Assembly: GCF_019312585.1 (NCBI RefSeq)
Contig: NZ_JAHWDP010000007.1
Span: forward strand, 1-64,000
Direction of reading: 5' to 3'
From: Halomarinibacterium sedimenti
GTDB lineage: Bacteria > Bacteroidota > Bacteroidia > Flavobacteriales > Flavobacteriaceae
Length of the DNA stretch: 64,000 nucleotides
Within the stretch, counting starts at the first letter, position 1. Each line of letters opens with the position of its first letter. Shown here piece after piece: positions 61,437 through 64,000 of the stretch. The notes under the pieces are model-generated. The model saw nothing but the letters and a program-made list of their open reading frames with translations, was not told where the DNA came from and searched no databases. Position numbers and translations under genes: made by a program.

Positions 61437-63307
61437 GAAAAGCATATATTATTATGGGGGTGAGTGGTTCGGGAAAAACCACTGTAGGGCAATTACTAGC
61501 CAAGCAATTGGCTATTCCGTTTTATGATGCAGACGACTTTCATCCCAAATCCAATATTGAAAAAATGGAATCGGGAATTCCGTTGGATGACGAAGACCGT
61601 AAACCGTGGCTCCTAAAACTTAAAGAAGAGATACGTTCATGGGAACAAGGCGGTGTATTAGCGTGTTCCGCGTTAAAGGAATCCTATCGAGAAATTCTTT
61701 CGGAAGGGAATAGTATCCAATGGATCTACTTGGATGGCGATTATAAAACCATTTTTAAAAGAATGGAAGCTCGCAATCATTATATGAAACCTGAATTGCT
61801 TCAGTCGCAGTTTGAAACACTAGAGCCTCCCTCCTACGGTATTCTGGTTTCGGTAGATCAAACCCCTGAAGCGATAGTATCTAAAATTATTTCTAATATA
61901 CAACCAATGAAACGTTCAGAATTTGGCATCATAGGAATGGGTGTGATGGGGCGAAGCTTAGCAAAAAACATCCTACGCCATGGTTTTTCACTTTCGGCAT
62001 ATAATAGATACACCGAGGCGGAAAAAGAGGTGATCCCTTCCCTCCTTTCCGAATTACAAAATGAAGACATCCAAGGATTTACAAACCTTGAAGCATTTGT
62101 AGAATCGCTAGTAACACCTAGAAAGATACTGCTCATGATTCCTGCTGGTAGTCCCGTGGATGCCGTCTTGGAAGAACTAACTCCCCTGCTATCTCAAGGC
62201 GATATTATTATGGATGGGGGTAATTCACATTACAAAGACACCCAACGAAGGGAAAAACTGGCAAAGGATCAAAAGTTTCATTACTTAGGGATAGGAATTT
62301 CAGGGGGCGAAGAAGGAGCGTTATTAGGGCCATCCATGATGGTGGGCGGTGATAGTTTAGCTTATAATATAGTTAAAGTATTACTTGAAACTATTTCCGC
62401 TAAAGACTTTAATAACAAGCCTTGTATTTCTTTATTGGGAGCTAATGGTGGAGGGCATTTTATTAAAACTATTCACAACGGAATAGAATATGGAGAAATG
62501 CAATTACTCGCCGAAGTTTATGCACTTTTAAAGCCTAGTTTAAGTAACGATGAAATAGCAGAACTATTTATAGATTGGAACACTGGTGAAACTGGAAGTT
62601 TTCTTTTGGAAACAACTATTGCCATACTTCAGAAAAAAGAAAACAAGGAATCCCTTTTAGACAAAATTTGGGATGTTGCTTCCAGCAAAGGTACGGGTAC
62701 TTGGTCAAGCATAGCGGCATTAGAGCAAGGGTTTCCGGCCACCATACTTACTGCAGCAGTCATGGAGCGTGCTGTGTCTAACACCAAAGAATTGCGGACA
62801 ACACTTTCTGAAAGATTAGACTATGAATCATTTTTAGCTACGATAGATACCGAAAAACTTAAAGAGGCTTATCAGTTTGCACGTTTATTGAATCATCAAC
62901 AAGGATTGCAGTTAATTGAAACTACTTCAAATTCTGAAGGTTGGGATGTCGATTTAAGTGAAGTCGTACGTGTTTGGACCAACGGGTGTATTTTAAAATC
63001 GGAGTTGCTCAAGACAATACATCCAATAATGGGCAATCATTCTATTCTTTTAGAGGATACTGCTATTCTGAAAAAGTTAAAACACAGCGAAAGTGCCGTT
63101 GTCGATATATTGGTTTGGGGAATGCAACAGCGCAATGCCCTCCCCTGTTTATCGGCTTCACTCCAATATTGGTATGGAATCATAACAGCCTTTTCCTCTG
63201 CAAATCTTATTCAAGCACAGCGGGATGCTTTTGGTGCGCACACCTATAAGCGAATCGACGCTCCTAAGGATCAATCATTTACAACCAACTGGAAAACAAA
63301 TGGATAG
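61433..63307 (+). CDS. Fused gluconokinase / 6-phosphogluconate dehydrogenase
   Basis: 624 residues in two parts. Residues 1-158 are a full gluconokinase (P-loop GVSGSGKTT about 9-17; DADDFHPKSNIEKM; CSALKESYRE). Met159 begins the second part, 159-624, a full decarboxylating 6-phosphogluconate dehydrogenase (IIGMGVMGRSLAKNI nucleotide site; GGNSHY; GISGGEEGALLGPSMM; HFIKTIHNGIEYGEMQLLAEV with catalytic Lys). The fusion catalyses successive steps: gluconate to 6-phosphogluconate to ribulose-5-phosphate with NAD(P)H. The frame is continuous with no stop at the junction, so this is a natural fusion and not a frameshift. The next gene overlaps it by 8 nt. Confidence 0.93.
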   Translation: MRKAYIIMGVSGSGKTTVGQLLAKQLAIPFYDADDFHPKSNIEKMESGIPLDDEDRKPWLLKLKEEIRSWEQGGVLACSALKESYREILSEGNSIQWIYLDGDYKTIFKRMEARNHYMKPELLQSQFETLEPPSYGILVSVDQTPEAIVSKIISNIQPMKRSEFGIIGMGVMGRSLAKNILRHGFSLSAYNRYTEAEKEVIPSLLSELQNEDIQGFTNLEAFVESLVTPRKILLMIPAGSPVDAVLEELTPLLSQGDIIMDGGNSHYKDTQRREKLAKDQKFHYLGIGISGGEEGALLGPSMMVGGDSLAYNIVKVLLETISAKDFNNKPCISLLGANGGGHFIKTIHNGIEYGEMQLLAEVYALLKPSLSNDEIAELFIDWNTGETGSFLLETTIAILQKKENKESLLDKIWDVASSKGTGTWSSIAALEQGFPATILTAAVMERAVSNTKELRTTLSERLDYESFLATIDTEKLKEAYQFARLLNHQQGLQLIETTSNSEGWDVDLSEVVRVWTNGCILKSELLKTIHPIMGNHSILLEDTAILKKLKHSESAVVDILVWGMQQRNALPCLSASLQYWYGIITAFSSANLIQAQRDAFGAHTYKRIDAPKDQSFTTNWKTNG

Positions 63308-64000
63308 CACATTAATTTTAGCCATATTTGCTGGGATTGTAGTTTTACTATTTTTCATTTTAAAACTTCGCATTCAAGCCTTTATCTCGTTACTCATTGC
63401 GAGTATAACCGTAGGAATTATTGCGGGTATGGAGCCACAATATATTATTGAAACCATACAAACAGGTATGGGAAACACCCTTGGGTTTGTTGCAGTAGTA
63501 GTAGGATTGGGTGCTATGTTTGGTGCGATTTTGGAACATTCTGGTGGAGCCGAAGCGGTAGCCTCTTTTCTATTAAGCAAGACGAAGAGCAAAGGCGCCA
63601 CTTGGGCATTGATGCTCACCGGTTTCTTTATTGCCATTCCCGTCTTTTTTGACGTGGCTTTTATCATTTTGGTACCGCTTATTTATTCCCTACAACGGAA
63701 ATCTAAAAAGTCGTTATTATTATACGGAATCCCCTTATTGGCAGGGTTAGCCATTACCCACGCGTTTATTCCGCCAACGCCAGGTCCTGTGGCTGTAGCC
63801 GATATTTTAAAAGCCGATTTAGGATGGGTCATTTTATTCGGATTTATTGTGGGTATTCCCTCCGCAATTTTGAGTGGCCCTATCTTCGGGAAGTATATTG
63901 CCAAACGGATTTTTGTAGAAGCTCCTGAAGAGATTTCAGACGGAATTGAAACTAAGAATTCACTACCCTCCGTATGGGTAATTTTAGCTATCATAGGGTT
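63300..64000 (+). CDS. gntP: GntP-family gluconate permease (cut at window end)
   Basis: ATG at 63300 overlaps the end of the fusion gene by 8 nt (ATGGATAG). The frame stays open to the window edge (about 233 codons). It is rich in membrane helices and has family motifs GIIAGMEPQYIIETIQTGMGNTLGF, AMFGAILEHSGGAEAVASFLL, PVFFDVAFIILVPLIYSL and FIPPTPGPVAVADIL. GntP imports gluconate or related aldonates with protons. As the third gene of the operon it supplies the kinase-dehydrogenase fusion. The C-terminal half is outside the window. Confidence 0.92.
   Translation, partial: MDSTLILAIFAGIVVLLFFILKLRIQAFISLLIASITVGIIAGMEPQYIIETIQTGMGNTLGFVAVVVGLGAMFGAILEHSGGAEAVASFLLSKTKSKGATWALMLTGFFIAIPVFFDVAFIILVPLIYSLQRKSKKSLLLYGIPLLAGLAITHAFIPPTPGPVAVADILKADLGWVILFGFIVGIPSAILSGPIFGKYIAKRIFVEAPEEISDGIETKNSLPSVWVILAIIG

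Overview
The window is AT-rich bacterial chromosome from a member of the Flavobacteriia (Bacteroidota), probably a marine Flavobacteriaceae. The evidence is type IX secretion (T9SS) C-terminal sorting domains on three secreted proteins, a SusC-like TonB-dependent receptor with a carboxypeptidase-like N-terminal domain, TAnnTTTG-type promoter boxes with TTG about 17-20 nt upstream, few Shine-Dalgarno sequences, and a 6S-Flavo-type RNA between zapA and rny. I see no prophage, insertion sequence, CRISPR array, tRNA or integron. Gene content is mostly ordinary core and accessory chromosome. No defence island or obviously new multi-gene system is visible.

Layout: 1-113 is the 3' end of a 5S rRNA and its terminator, so an rRNA operon ends at the left edge. 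147-5237 carries a HlyIII/PAQR membrane protein, a ZIP transporter, a THUMP rRNA methyltransferase and the operon rlmD-DUF6452-DUF6048. 5392-12175 holds ornithine aminotransferase, small membrane proteins, a T9SS cargo protein, an Smr-domain protein, a TSP3-repeat lipoprotein and a cysteine desulfurase. 12172-16335 is an M23 peptidase followed by a TonB receptor. 16448-18861 is a cell-division and RNA-decay block: ZapB-like coiled coil, ZapA, 6S RNA, RNase Y. 18909-25508 has an aldo/keto reductase, XerD, two outer-membrane barrels, a sodium symporter, and an HhH/OmpA pair.

25651-36278 is a mixed stretch of DinB, DUF2461, a large beta-propeller protein, DUF72, a thioesterase, MscS, VanX-like dipeptidase and SDR. 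36340-39941 has an OmpA-like lipoprotein, an overlooked 58-residue membrane protein and an orphan ExbD cluster. 40104-46795 encodes two large T9SS-secreted proteins, a sialidase-like propeller and a 1640-residue M4 metalloprotease. 46848-55101 includes SemiSWEET, OsmC, a fatty-acid desaturase whose coding frame runs upstream of any normal start codon, two cold-shock-domain proteins, a CocE-type hydrolase, a membrane-anchored winged-helix regulator with an 11-bp-phased operator-like array, and an SRAP (YedK/HMCES) protein.

55102-55664 is a non-coding tract with three structured repeat units. They conserve a hairpin fold with paired substitutions, and two of them can form a three-way junction. 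55665-60349 has a second MscS, an EF-G paralogue with altered GTPase motifs, a Bcr/CflA exporter and an overlooked 50-residue ORF. The right end, 60450-64000, is a gluconate operon: SMP-30/gluconolactonase lipoprotein, a natural fusion of gluconokinase with 6-phosphogluconate dehydrogenase, and a GntP permease cut by the window edge. Together they would take gluconolactone to ribulose-5-phosphate.

The items most worth a second look are the structured repeats (55218-55564), the 11-bp-phased operator beside the transmembrane regulator (52117-52143), the EF-G paralogue, the GntK-Gnd fusion, and the desaturase start.
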